Assembly (NCBI RefSeq): GCF_013141725.1
Contig: NZ_WHNZ01000030.1
Location: 186,001-250,000 of the forward strand
Reading direction: 5' to 3'
Source: Paenibacillus planticolens
GTDB lineage: Bacteria > Bacillota > Bacilli > Paenibacillales > NBRC-103111
DNA: 64,000 nt
The position numbers and the translations under genes are program-made. This document shows positions 57,110-64,000 of the stretch, piece after piece (the first letter of the stretch is position 1; each line of letters begins with the position of its first letter). Below the pieces are notes generated by a model that worked only from the letters and a program-made list of their open reading frames with translations, did not search any database and was not told the DNA's origin.

Positions 57110-58051
57110 ATGGCAAAGTTAACTGATTCTGTTCATGTGTTAGATCATGCAACAGCAAGAAGAAAACAAAGATCATTTCGCACATCAAGCTTGATTGGGT
57201 GGCTCTTTGCTTCACCTTGGGCTCTGGGACTCATTTGCTTTTATGCAATTCCAATGTTCGCATCCGTCTACTTCAGCTTCACCACTTACAGCATCCTTCA
57301 ACCTGGTGAGTTTGTCGGTCTGAATAATTATAAGGATCTTTTTAACGATCCCTTGTTTTGGAAATCCATCTACAACACGATCTATTTTGCCGTATTTTTT
57401 GTTCCTTTAAGCATATTTTTCGGTGTGGCGCTCGCTATGATGCTGAATATGAAAATCAAGGGGATGGCTGTATACAGAACGATCTTCTTCTTACCCACCC
57501 TTGTGCCGCAAGTAGCTTTGGCCGTTCTATGGATGTGGTTGTTGCACCCAAACTTCGGCTTAGTGAATGGGATGTTAGCAAGCATCGGTATCGATGGTCC
57601 CCCTTGGCTCGGTGGTGAATCGTGGTCCAAACCTTCCCTTATCTTGATGTCGCTTTGGGGGATCGGCCATGCTGTCGTCATTTACCTTGCTGGATTAGGG
57701 GACATCCCCGACGAGTACTACGAAGCGGCGGAAATCGATGGAGCCAATTGGTTTCAAAAAACGAAAACCGTTACGCTGCCTTTGCTAACTCCTGTTATTT
57801 TCTACAATCTGGTCATGGGAACGATCGGCGCTTTTCAACAATTCACCCTCCCCTACACAATGACCAAAGGCCAAGGAACTCCTGCAAATTCCATGACATT
57901 TTACGTCATGTATTTATATGAGAACGGATTCAAATATTTCAAAATGGGCTATGCTTCCGCCATGGCATGGATCTTGTTTGTTATCGTCATGGCACTAACG
58001 GCGTTTATTTTCGTTTCGTCAAAACGCTGGGTTCATTATCAAGGAAAATAA
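57110..58051 (+). CDS. Sugar ABC transporter permease (MalF-like)
   Basis: A 313-residue permease with six membrane segments; a cytoplasmic N-terminal tail of about 30 residues precedes the first (LIGWLFASPWALGLICFYAI). The EAA loop is PDEYYEAAEIDGANWFQKTK near residue 200. ATG 57110 follows AAGGAGG. It pairs with the MalG-like protein 16 nt downstream; the ATPase must come from elsewhere, as is usual for such operons in this group. Confidence 0.93.
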   Translation: MAKLTDSVHVLDHATARRKQRSFRTSSLIGWLFASPWALGLICFYAIPMFASVYFSFTTYSILQPGEFVGLNNYKDLFNDPLFWKSIYNTIYFAVFFVPLSIFFGVALAMMLNMKIKGMAVYRTIFFLPTLVPQVALAVLWMWLLHPNFGLVNGMLASIGIDGPPWLGGESWSKPSLILMSLWGIGHAVVIYLAGLGDIPDEYYEAAEIDGANWFQKTKTVTLPLLTPVIFYNLVMGTIGAFQQFTLPYTMTKGQGTPANSMTFYVMYLYENGFKYFKMGYASAMAWILFVIVMALTAFIFVSSKRWVHYQGK

Positions 58052-58067
58052 AGGAGGCAATAACGGA

Positions 58068-58904
58068 ATGAATCCTATCGCTGTTAAAAGAATTAACCGA
58101 ACTTTAGCACATTTATGCCTAATTATTGCTTCATTCTTTTTCATTATTCCGTTTATCTGGCTGGTCTCAACTTCTCTGAAGCCGCTCACGCAAATTTTTA
58201 CCTTTCCTCCGGAATGGATTCCGCATCCGTTTCAGTGGAGCAACTATTCCCGGGCGGTAGAGTACATCTCTTTTTGGACATATTTGAAAAACACTGCGAT
58301 TATTACCATCGTCAGTACGATCGGTGTAATCGTCTCCTGTCCTTTGGTTGCATACAGTTTTGCCAAGTTGGAGTGGCGGGGTCGCGGCGTGATGTTCTTC
58401 GTCACCCTCGCAGTTATGATGATTCCCGGACAAGTCACGATGATTCCCCTTTTCCTTTTGTTTACGAAGTTAGGATGGGTCGGAACATCTCTCCCGCTCA
58501 TTGTTCCTCAATTTTTTGGAGTACCGTTTTACATTTTCTTATTACGGCAATTCTTTCTTGGCCTGCCCGATGCCCTTCGCGAAGCGGCCCGAATAGACGG
58601 CGCCAGCGAGTTCCGCATTTATTTGCAGATCATGTTTCCGTTAGCCAAGTCAGCTGTCTTAGCTGTGGCACTGTTTCAATTTATGGGAAGTTGGACCGAT
58701 TTTATTGGTCCCCTGCTCTATTTAACCAATGAGCCGTCCTATACGGTCTCCCTCGGATTGCAGCAATTCCAAAGTCAAAAAGGCTCTGAATGGGGCATGT
58801 TAATGGCCGTATCCACCATGATGACCATACCGGTGATTATCCTTTTCTTTTTTCTACAGAAAACATTTATTAACGGAATTACTTTTAGTGGTATAAAAGG
58901 TTAG
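58068..58904 (+). CDS. Sugar ABC transporter permease (MalG-like)
   Basis: A 278-residue six-helix permease, with EAA loop PDALREAARIDGASEFRIYL near residue 165 and the family C-terminus FINGITFSGIKG. ATG 58068 follows AAAGGAGG by 9 nt. Third and last gene of the operon. A hairpin without a clear U-run follows. Confidence 0.93.
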   Translation: MNPIAVKRINRTLAHLCLIIASFFFIIPFIWLVSTSLKPLTQIFTFPPEWIPHPFQWSNYSRAVEYISFWTYLKNTAIITIVSTIGVIVSCPLVAYSFAKLEWRGRGVMFFVTLAVMMIPGQVTMIPLFLLFTKLGWVGTSLPLIVPQFFGVPFYIFLLRQFFLGLPDALREAARIDGASEFRIYLQIMFPLAKSAVLAVALFQFMGSWTDFIGPLLYLTNEPSYTVSLGLQQFQSQKGSEWGMLMAVSTMMTIPVIILFFFLQKTFINGITFSGIKG

Positions 58905-58912
58905 AAAGGCAG

Positions 58913-58943
58913 CTGGCTTTGCCTTTATCAAAGGCGAAGCCAG
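58913..58943 (+). terminator. Hairpin at the end of the sugar ABC operon
   Basis: Stem CTGGCTTTGCCTTT / AAAGGCGAAGCCAG with a 3-nt loop (one mismatch), followed by TAGCCATTTTG, so intrinsic termination is only moderately likely. Confidence 0.5.
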
Positions 58944-58996
58944 TAGCCATTTTGCGAGCAACAGCCGGACGTTTGGTCGTACTTCATACGCGAAAG

Positions 58997-59171
58997 GGAA
59001 CTGCAGGGCGCTATTCGAGGAAAATCGTCGATTTCAAAAGTTAATGGGAACTACAGGGCCTTATTCGCTCCAAAACAGCCAAATTTCGGGTGAAATGATG
59101 AAATAGAGGACCATTGTTCCCGCTAGTTATCCCAATTACTCCTTTCTGCCAAAATAACGGACCATAGTTCC
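58997..59171. repeat. Intergenic F-F-R-R element, copy 5 (GGAACTACAG type)
   Basis: Forward motifs start at 58997 (GGAACTGCAGGGCGCTATTC) and 59047 (GGAACTACAGGGCCTTATTC); inverted motifs end at 59120 (AAATAGAGGACCATTGTTCC) and 59171 (AAATAACGGACCATAGTTCC). Spacings are 50, 74 and 51 bp. Confidence 0.8.
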
Positions 59172-59208
59172 CTCCACTACTCCGCCTCCGCGCCTGCTCA
59201 CTTGTTCG

Positions 59209-59470
59209 GATAGAAGGCTTTTGGGGCTCGTATTATTCGGAAATGGCTCGGTTCGAGCCCAATCCAGGCAAATAAGAGCCACCAGAGACTTCTATCCTGC
59301 GAAAATGGGACTCTTCGGCTGGGATAGAAGGCTTTTGGGGCTCTTATTATTCGGAAATGGCTCGGTTCGAGCCCGATCCAGGCAAATAAGAGCCTCCAGA
59401 GACTTCTATCCTGCGAAAACGGGGGTTTTCGGCTGCGATAGAAGGCTTTTGGGGCTCTTATTTGCCTGAG
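59209..59470. repeat. Tandem 114-bp repeat with GATAGAAG inverted ends (2.3 copies)
   Basis: GATAGAAGGCTTTTGGGGCTC starts units at 59209, 59323 and 59437, 114 bp apart; each complete unit ends in the inverted form GAGCC-x2-CCAGAGACTTCTATC at 59296 and 59410. Inside, AAATGGCTCGGTTCGAGCC forms a second hairpin. The ends have the same layout as the F motifs of the 175-bp elements (head word, 6-7 variable bases, GGCTCTTATTT). The last copy is incomplete. Confidence 0.8.
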
Positions 59471-59500
59471 TGAGGCTGGAATCGGGGCAGAATGCCCCTC

Positions 59501-59691
59501 TTCATTGGATGATTTCCAATGAAACGGCCATTCCAGCGGCTGAAATGCCATTCTCGTTGGATGAAATCCAACGAGAACACCTGGGAGGCCCGTATTCCTG
59601 CCTCATAACAGCAGCTCAATTGGAATTTGTCCAATGAAACAGCCAATTCCTCGTCTAAAATACTACGTTCACTGGATTTCATCCAATGAAC
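59501..59691. repeat. Cluster of four GGA-N5-TCC hairpins
   Basis: Hairpins at 59501-59523 (TTCATTGGA/TCCAATGAA), 59551-59577 (TTCTCGTTGGA/TCCAACGAGAA), 59616-59638 (TTGGA/TCCAA core) and 59668-59691 (GTTCACTGGA/TCCAATGAAC). Centres are about 52, 63 and 52 bp apart. Arm sequences differ but pairing is kept, which argues for selection on structure or repeated insertion. Confidence 0.7.
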
Positions 59692-59732
59692 GCCTTTGTG
59701 CCACGCCAACTCTCCGTGGTGACAAGAACTTT

Positions 59733-60608
59733 TTACCCCTTAAAGCTATCGCGCCATTTCAACAGCTTCTTTTCCAATACCCGCACCAACGAGTCGGAGC
59801 CTTTGCCGACGAAAGCAAAGATCAATATCCCGACAAACACGATCGCCGTCTGCGAGAACTGTCTGGCATCCAAGATCAAGTACCCAACCCCCTCGCTAGA
59901 GCCCATCAGCTCCGCCACGACCAAGCCCAGCCAAGCAACGCCGATCGAGAGCCGCAAGCCCAGCAAAATATTAGGCAAAGCCGCCGGCAGCACCAGTTTG
60001 GTAATTTGTTTAAACTTACTGAATTCCAGCACTCTAGCTACATCGAACAATTTGGAGTCAACATTGCGGATGCCAAGAAAAGTCTGCACATATAACGGGA
60101 AAAAGGCACCTTTGGCAATAAGCAATACCTTGGAAAACTCGCCAAAGCCAAACCAAAGAATAAACAACGGCGTGATCGCCAAATGGGGGATCGTACGAAG
60201 CATCTGAACGGAAGGGTCAACCGTTTGCTCGAACTTGCGGAACAAGCCGACGAGCAAGCCAAATCCCAGCCCTAAACTGCCGCCAATCAGAAAGCCTACG
60301 GCCGCACGCCAAATGCTGATTTTCACATGCCTGAAAAGCTCTCCGCTTATTAGCAGGTCATAAAAGGCCTGCCATATCGCATACGGCGTAGGCAGCAGTG
60401 TTTTGGACACCACGCCTAACGAGCCGAAGATTTGCCAGAGGATTAACGCCGTAATCGGCAAAATGCTCCCCCTGACGACGAGTTCCCATCTGCCTTCCTT
60501 CCTTTGCGGCGTTGAAAAGTTAGGCTGTTCGGACGAAACCGGCTGTTCAACGGCCTTGGGCCGGGAAATGGGCTGATTTTGGCCAACAATGACTTCTGCT
60601 TGACTCAT
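59733..60608 (-). CDS. Sulfonate/nitrate/taurine-type ABC permease (SsuC-like)
   Basis: A 291-residue permease with a 45-residue cytoplasmic N-terminal tail and about six helices. Family marks are LPTPYAIWQAFYDLLISGEL near residue 72, MLRTIPHLAITPLFILWFGF near 136 and the EAA loop in FDVARVLEFSKFKQITKLVL near 188. Imports alkanesulfonates or similar organosulfur compounds; the substrate is inferred from the flanking flavin monooxygenases. GGGAG precedes ATG 60608, 37 nt after the ATPase gene. Its binding protein is not in the window. Confidence 0.88.
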   Translation of the reverse strand: MSQAEVIVGQNQPISRPKAVEQPVSSEQPNFSTPQRKEGRWELVVRGSILPITALILWQIFGSLGVVSKTLLPTPYAIWQAFYDLLISGELFRHVKISIWRAAVGFLIGGSLGLGFGLLVGLFRKFEQTVDPSVQMLRTIPHLAITPLFILWFGFGEFSKVLLIAKGAFFPLYVQTFLGIRNVDSKLFDVARVLEFSKFKQITKLVLPAALPNILLGLRLSIGVAWLGLVVAELMGSSEGVGYLILDARQFSQTAIVFVGILIFAFVGKGSDSLVRVLEKKLLKWRDSFKG

Positions 60609-60645
60609 CGCTGCTCCCTCTCTTTCTTTTCAATAGTAAAATGCT

Positions 60646-61425
60646 TTAAATACCCGAGCTGTCTATCAGCTCTAATTCCTCGACGGGCTCAAATTCGCTG
60701 AGCACCAGCTTGCGCAGCTCTTGGAACGAAACGGTTGTTTTTTTACGCGGATAAGGCAGGTCGACAGCAATGATGTTACGGATCGTACCCGGACGCGCAT
60801 CCATCACAACGACCCTGGTAGCCAAGAACACAGCTTCATCAATGTCATGCGTTACAAGAATCATCGTTGTCCGATTTTTCTCCCAGATATCGAGTGCCAC
60901 CTCTTGCAAATGCGAACGCGTGAAAGCGTCCAATGCGCCAAACGGTTCATCAAGCAGCAGCACCTTCGGATTCCGCAGCAAAGCCCTTGCTATGGCAACC
61001 CGCTGCGACATACCCCCCGACAGTTCTCTCGGGTACGATTTCTCAAATCCTTTCAGCTTAACAAGCTCGATCAAAGAATCCACACGCGCCCGCACATCCG
61101 GATCTTTCAGGCTAAGGTCTGCGGCGATGTTTTTTTCGACAGTCAACCAAGGGAATAAACGATGCTCCTGAAAAATAAATCCTTTATCGATGCCGGGCTT
61201 CTCAACTTGCTTTTGTTCGAGAAGCACTTTTCCGTTATGCTCGGTGTCCAGCCCTGCAATGATTTTGAGCAGTGTGCTTTTGCCGCAGCCGCTGGGTCCG
61301 ATAATGGTGATGAATTCACCTTCTTTAATTTTCAGCCGAATGTTATGCAGCGCTTCGACACGGTGCCCTTGAGGCGTCTGAAACCATTTGCCCGGTAAAT
61401 CAATATCTAGTGCAATTACGCTCAT
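60646..61425 (-). CDS. Sulfonate/nitrate/taurine-type ABC ATPase (SsuB-like)
   Basis: A 259-residue ATPase: Walker [10 protein letters not shown] near residue 42, [20 protein letters not shown] near 90 (typical of the SsuB/TauB group), signature [15 protein letters not shown], Walker [17 protein letters not shown] and switch His in [17 protein letters not shown] 61425 follows GGGGGAG; the TTG one codon upstream is less likely. The gene is preceded by a 130-nt leader with a terminator (61450-61559). The operon is divergent from two NtaA/SnaA/DszA-type monooxygenase genes. Confidence 0.9.
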   Translation of the reverse strand: MSVIALDIDLPGKWFQTPQGHRVEALHNIRLKIKEGEFITIIGPSGCGKSTLLKIIAGLDTEHNGKVLLEQKQVEKPGIDKGFIFQEHRLFPWLTVEKNIAADLSLKDPDVRARVDSLIELVKLKGFEKSYPRELSGGMSQRVAIARALLRNPKVLLLDEPFGALDAFTRSHLQEVALDIWEKNRTTMILVTHDIDEAVFLATRVVVMDARPGTIRNIIAVDLPYPRKKTTVSFQELRKLVLSEFEPVEELELIDSSGI

Positions 61426-61449
61426 CAAGCTCTCCCCCTTAGGCCAATT

Positions 61450-61594
61450 TTTCTAAAAATAAAAAAAGAGACCTCCGCAGCCCCCCCTTTGCGGGGAAGC
61501 TAGGAAGTCTCCAGATACCTGGTGGACGCGATTTAATTCATAGTGATTCACTTGGATATACAGGGATCATATCATCACAAATTTTGGAAGTCAA
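61450..61594 (-). promoter_or_regulatory. Promoter and terminator-bearing leader of the ssu-type operon
   Basis: TTGACT at 61589-61594 and TATGAT at 61566-61571 on the minus strand with 17-nt spacing. The leader (start about 61559) contains the small stem CCAG-GTAT-CTGG and then a full terminator: GAGACTTCC / GGAGGTCTC around inner CCCCGC/GCGGGG-like pairing, followed by TTTTTTT at about 61463-61469, all before the start codon at 61425. This is the layout of a transcription attenuator. No S-box, T-box or other known riboswitch core was recognised. Confidence 0.6.
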
Positions 61595-61618
61595 CCCTTT
61601 AATTCTTACATTACCCAC

Positions 61619-61735
61619 TTGTTTTATCGGATTTGATGTGCTAGCATAACTAATCAATAACCCAGACAGCCCATTGGTCAACCAACGGCTCTCCAGGCAC
61701 AGCCCACAGCGGCAGCTTGGAGAGCTTTTCTTTTT
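61619..61735 (+). promoter_or_regulatory. Leader terminator upstream of the monooxygenase genes
   Basis: GCTCTCCA (61688) and TGGAGAGC (61718-61725) form a stem followed by TTTTCTTTTT, 35 nt before the start codon at 61771. TTGTTT at 61619 and TAGCAT at 61642 (17-nt spacer) are a weak promoter pair, and TTGGT-CA-ACCAA forms a small upstream hairpin. The arrangement suggests attenuation of the plus-strand operon as well. Confidence 0.5.
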
Positions 61736-61770
61736 ACCGGGGCAACTTCTACATTATGGAGGGATGAAGG

Positions 61771-63132
61771 ATGAGTACACCTGAGCACCGGCAGCTGCGC
61801 TTGGGCGCATTTCTTTTTCAAGTGGGCCACCACGTAGCGTCTTGGCGTTATCCGGAGACGGATGCGCAGGGCATTTTGCAGCATGCATTTTATGAGCATT
61901 TTGCCCAGACGGCGGAACGCGGCAAGTTCGATATGATTTTCCTCGCAGACACCCTCGCAGTCATCGACCGCTTTAAAACGAACATCAAACATACGGTGAC
62001 AATCCGGCCTGAGCCGATTACGCTTCTCTCCTACTTGGCAGGAGTGACCGAGCGTATCGGTTTGGCTGCAACCGTATCAACGACCTATCATGAGCCGTAC
62101 AATTTAGCGCGTGAATTCTCCTGCTTGGACCATTTGAGCGGTGGTCGCGCAGCGTGGAATGTCGTGACCTCCGGCCGGGATGAAGAGGCTCATAATTTCA
62201 GCCAACAGCGTCATCCCGCTCATGAGAAGCGATATGAACGAGCGCGCGAATTCGTCGATGTCGTGACATCCCTATGGGATAGCTGGGAAGATGACGCCAT
62301 TGTGGCCGACAAAGCTAGCGGCATTTTCGCTGACCCTGACAAGGTGCACGAACTGAATCATCGGGGCGAATTTTTCGCCGTACGCGGACCCTTGAATCTG
62401 CCGCGCTCGCCGCAGGGCAGACCCGTTGTCATTCAAGCGGGAGCTTCCGAAACCGGGAAGCTCCTCGCCGCACAGACGGCGGAAGTTGTCTTCACAGCAT
62501 GGCAAACGCTGGAGGAAGCGCAGCTCTTTTACCGCAGCGTCAAGGAACTGGCTGTCGCTAACGGAAGAGCGCCGAATGACATCCTCATTATGCCGGGCAT
62601 CTTCCCTGTCATTGGAGCAACGGAAGAAGAGGCCCGCGAGAAGGAAGCGCTCCTCCAGTCCCAAGTGCTGCCGGCCGTTGGATTATCCATGCTCTCCGCA
62701 TCGCTGAATGTCGACCTGACCGGCTATCCGCTGGACGGCCCGCTGCCCGATCTCCCAGAGCTGCAGCAGGTGAACGGCGGCAAAAGCCGCTTCCAGCTCG
62801 TCTCCGATATGGCGCGCCGCGAAGGCTTGACGATCCGCCAGCTCATGTACCGGGTGACGGGCGCCCGCGGTCACCGCACCATTTATGGCACACCGGTACA
62901 GATCGCCGATCAGCTCGAAGAGTGGTTCAGCAGCGGGGCGTGCGACGGCTTCAATATCATGCCGCCTTACTTGCCCGGAGGTCTGGAAGAATTCGTCGAT
63001 CTTGTCATACCCGAGCTGCAGCGAAGAGGGTTATTCAGAACGGAGTACGAGGGCACGACCTTGCGCGATCACCTCGGACTGTCAAGACCGGCAAGCCGCT
63101 TTCGAGCGGCTGAATCTGCAAGTAGAAACTGA
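61771..63132 (+). CDS. NtaA/SnaA/DszA-family FMN-dependent monooxygenase, copy 1
   Basis: A 453-residue luciferase-like flavin monooxygenase. Marks of the NtaA/SnaA/DszA group are HHVASWRYPETDAQG near residue 18, ERGKFDMIFLADTLA near 49, LDHLSGGRAAWNVVTSGRD near 120 and GRPVVIQAGASETGKLLAAQ near 215. Members use reduced FMN from a partner reductase to open or desulfurise organosulfur or chelate compounds; B. subtilis CmoJ (YtnJ) in cysteine-adduct recycling is a relative. ATG 61771 lies 7 nt after GGAGGG. Divergent from the SsuB/C genes, which suggests a sulfur-scavenging role. Confidence 0.92.
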   Translation: MSTPEHRQLRLGAFLFQVGHHVASWRYPETDAQGILQHAFYEHFAQTAERGKFDMIFLADTLAVIDRFKTNIKHTVTIRPEPITLLSYLAGVTERIGLAATVSTTYHEPYNLAREFSCLDHLSGGRAAWNVVTSGRDEEAHNFSQQRHPAHEKRYERAREFVDVVTSLWDSWEDDAIVADKASGIFADPDKVHELNHRGEFFAVRGPLNLPRSPQGRPVVIQAGASETGKLLAAQTAEVVFTAWQTLEEAQLFYRSVKELAVANGRAPNDILIMPGIFPVIGATEEEAREKEALLQSQVLPAVGLSMLSASLNVDLTGYPLDGPLPDLPELQQVNGGKSRFQLVSDMARREGLTIRQLMYRVTGARGHRTIYGTPVQIADQLEEWFSSGACDGFNIMPPYLPGGLEEFVDLVIPELQRRGLFRTEYEGTTLRDHLGLSRPASRFRAAESASRN

Positions 63133-63145
63133 GGGGAGCATGCCG

Positions 63146-64000
63146 ATGGGAACGAACAATCAACAAAGACAGCTTCATTTGGGGGCTTTTATTTTTGGCG
63201 TAGGCCATCATATTGCGGCTTGGCGCTATCCGTTGACGAATACAAGCGGACTTTTGAAGCTTGATTTCTACAAGCAATTCGCGCAGACCGCGGAGCGAGG
63301 CAAATTCGATCTTATTTTTATCGAAGACATCCCCGTGCTTCCGGAGCCGCTGAACAGAGCTGTTCAGTATACTCTCCCCGTTCGGGCGGAACCGCTCACC
63401 CTGCTGTCTGCGCTTGCCTCCGTCACTAAGAACATCGGACTTGTCGGAACGGTATCCACGACTTACAGCGAGCCTTTTCATGTTGCACGCAAATTCGCTT
63501 CCCTCGATCATCTAAGCGGAGGGCGCGCAGGCTGGAATGCCGTCACAACGAGTATGGAAAATACGGCCAAAAATTTCGGACGCGACCATCACTTGGACCA
63601 CACGCTCCGCTATGAGCGGGCGAAGGAATTCGTGGATGTCGTAACCGCGTTATGGGACAGCTGGGAAGATGGCGCGCTCCTCGTCGATAAAGCTTCCGGC
63701 CAGTTCGCAGATCCGGATAAAGTGCATGAGATTAATCATGTAGGCGAGCATTTTTCCGTGCGCGGCCCGCTGAACGTCCACCGCTCCGTGCAGGGACGCC
63801 CGGTTGTCGTGCAGGCCGGCTCATCCGCGACAGGGCAAGCTTTTGCCGCTCAGACAGCGGAAGTTGTTTTCACGGCGTGGCAGACGCTGGAAGAAGCGCA
63901 ATGCTTCTACGCGTCGCTCAAAGGTCAGCTGCCCACTTATGGACGATCGCCCGATGAGCTGAAAATATTGCCCGGCGTCCTGCCCTTCATTGGGGCAACG
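63146..64000 (+). CDS. NtaA/SnaA/DszA-family FMN-dependent monooxygenase, copy 2 (partial)
   Basis: The first 285 codons of a paralogue of the preceding enzyme; the rest lies beyond the right edge. The same blocks recur: HHIAAWRYPLTNTSG, ERGKFDLIFIEDIPV, LDHLSGGRAGWNAVTTSME, YERAKEFVDVVTALWDSWED and GRPVVVQAGSSATGQAFAAQ. The pair is clearly homologous but well diverged. ATG 63146 has GAGGGG at 9 nt; ATG 63140 is closer than usual. It starts 13 nt after the first gene, so both are in one operon and may oxidise different substrates. Confidence 0.92.
   Translation, partial: MGTNNQQRQLHLGAFIFGVGHHIAAWRYPLTNTSGLLKLDFYKQFAQTAERGKFDLIFIEDIPVLPEPLNRAVQYTLPVRAEPLTLLSALASVTKNIGLVGTVSTTYSEPFHVARKFASLDHLSGGRAGWNAVTTSMENTAKNFGRDHHLDHTLRYERAKEFVDVVTALWDSWEDGALLVDKASGQFADPDKVHEINHVGEHFSVRGPLNVHRSVQGRPVVVQAGSSATGQAFAAQTAEVVFTAWQTLEEAQCFYASLKGQLPTYGRSPDELKILPGVLPFIGAT

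Noticed and set aside
59198..59551. Open frames on both strands in the GATAGAAG array
   Set aside because: The translations mirror the 114-bp repeat and lack start signals.
61490..61560. T-box or S-box in the ssu-type leader
   Set aside because: GGTGGACGCG on the plus strand resembles part of the T-box sequence but is on the wrong strand for the gene, and the rest of the conserved core is missing.

Overview
The window looks like chromosomal DNA of a spore-forming Firmicute, most likely Paenibacillus or a close relative (inference). The grounds are the sufCDSUB order, the LplB/LplC/LplA-type sugar transporter beside a two-membrane-segment YesN-type AraC regulator, strong AGGAGG ribosome binding sites, GTG and TTG starts, TTGACA-type promoters, and genes of B. 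subtilis type (yhaM, yunC, mtnKA, ohrR-like). No rRNA, tRNA, CRISPR array, transposase or prophage was seen. Only sufB (left edge) and the last monooxygenase (right edge) are cut by the window.

Layout. 1-4.98 kb: SUF iron-sulfur operon (sufC-D-S-U-B, minus strand) with a Fur-like site upstream. 5.0-6.4 kb: DUF1802 protein, a small membrane peptide and Dps. 6.6-8.9 kb: mtnK-mtnA methionine salvage. 9.0-16.0 kb: AraC regulator with an oxidoreductase, a VanY-like peptidase, O-acetylhomoserine sulfhydrylase and a polar amino-acid ABC transporter. 16.2-18.6 kb: YunC, an AT-rich island with an orphan HYD1 ADP-ribosyltransferase toxin domain and two possible immunity genes, and a YbaK-type deacylase. 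18.7-24 kb: a PAS-GGDEF-EAL protein, DUF423, an AEC transporter and an OhrR-like regulator. 24-29.9 kb: YesN-type regulator and an Lpl-type sugar ABC system. 30.0-33.6 kb: an isoprenyl-synthase-fold enzyme, an NHLP-leader peptide ending in tryptophan, and a 7TM sensor kinase. 34.2-43.2 kb: YhaM and a five-gene SWIM/HEAT/MoxR/DUF5682/VWA operon. 43.8-52.7 kb: an RNA-repair island (two RtcB, RlaP, AAA+, KptA, TatD, a 27-residue peptide) with two divergent WYL regulators. 53-58.9 kb: aldo/keto reductase, GntR/LacI-type regulator and a sugar ABC operon with matching operators. 59.7-64 kb: organosulfur genes (SsuC, SsuB, two NtaA/SnaA/DszA-type monooxygenases).

Two things stand out. First, the prenyltransferase-like enzyme next to a ribosomally made precursor with a C-terminal Trp recalls ComQ/ComX, but the precursor has an unrelated NHLP leader; this is the best candidate for an undescribed system. 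Second, the intergenic regions carry a family of about 175-bp elements. Five copies (17745, 31094, 43385, 52800, 58997) share one geometry: two forward 25-bp motifs 50 bp apart, a 74-75 bp centre, and two inverted motifs 50 bp apart. Each copy largely uses its own motif word. Tandem hairpin arrays with 113- and 114-bp periods and a cluster of GGA-N5-TCC hairpins accompany them.

Functional threads: sulfur economy recurs (suf, mtnKA, O-acetylhomoserine sulfhydrylase, ssu, flavin monooxygenases), as do RNA maintenance (RtcB, KptA, RlaP, TatD, YhaM, YbaK) and plant-type sugar uptake. All function names come from reading translated sequences; no database search was possible.
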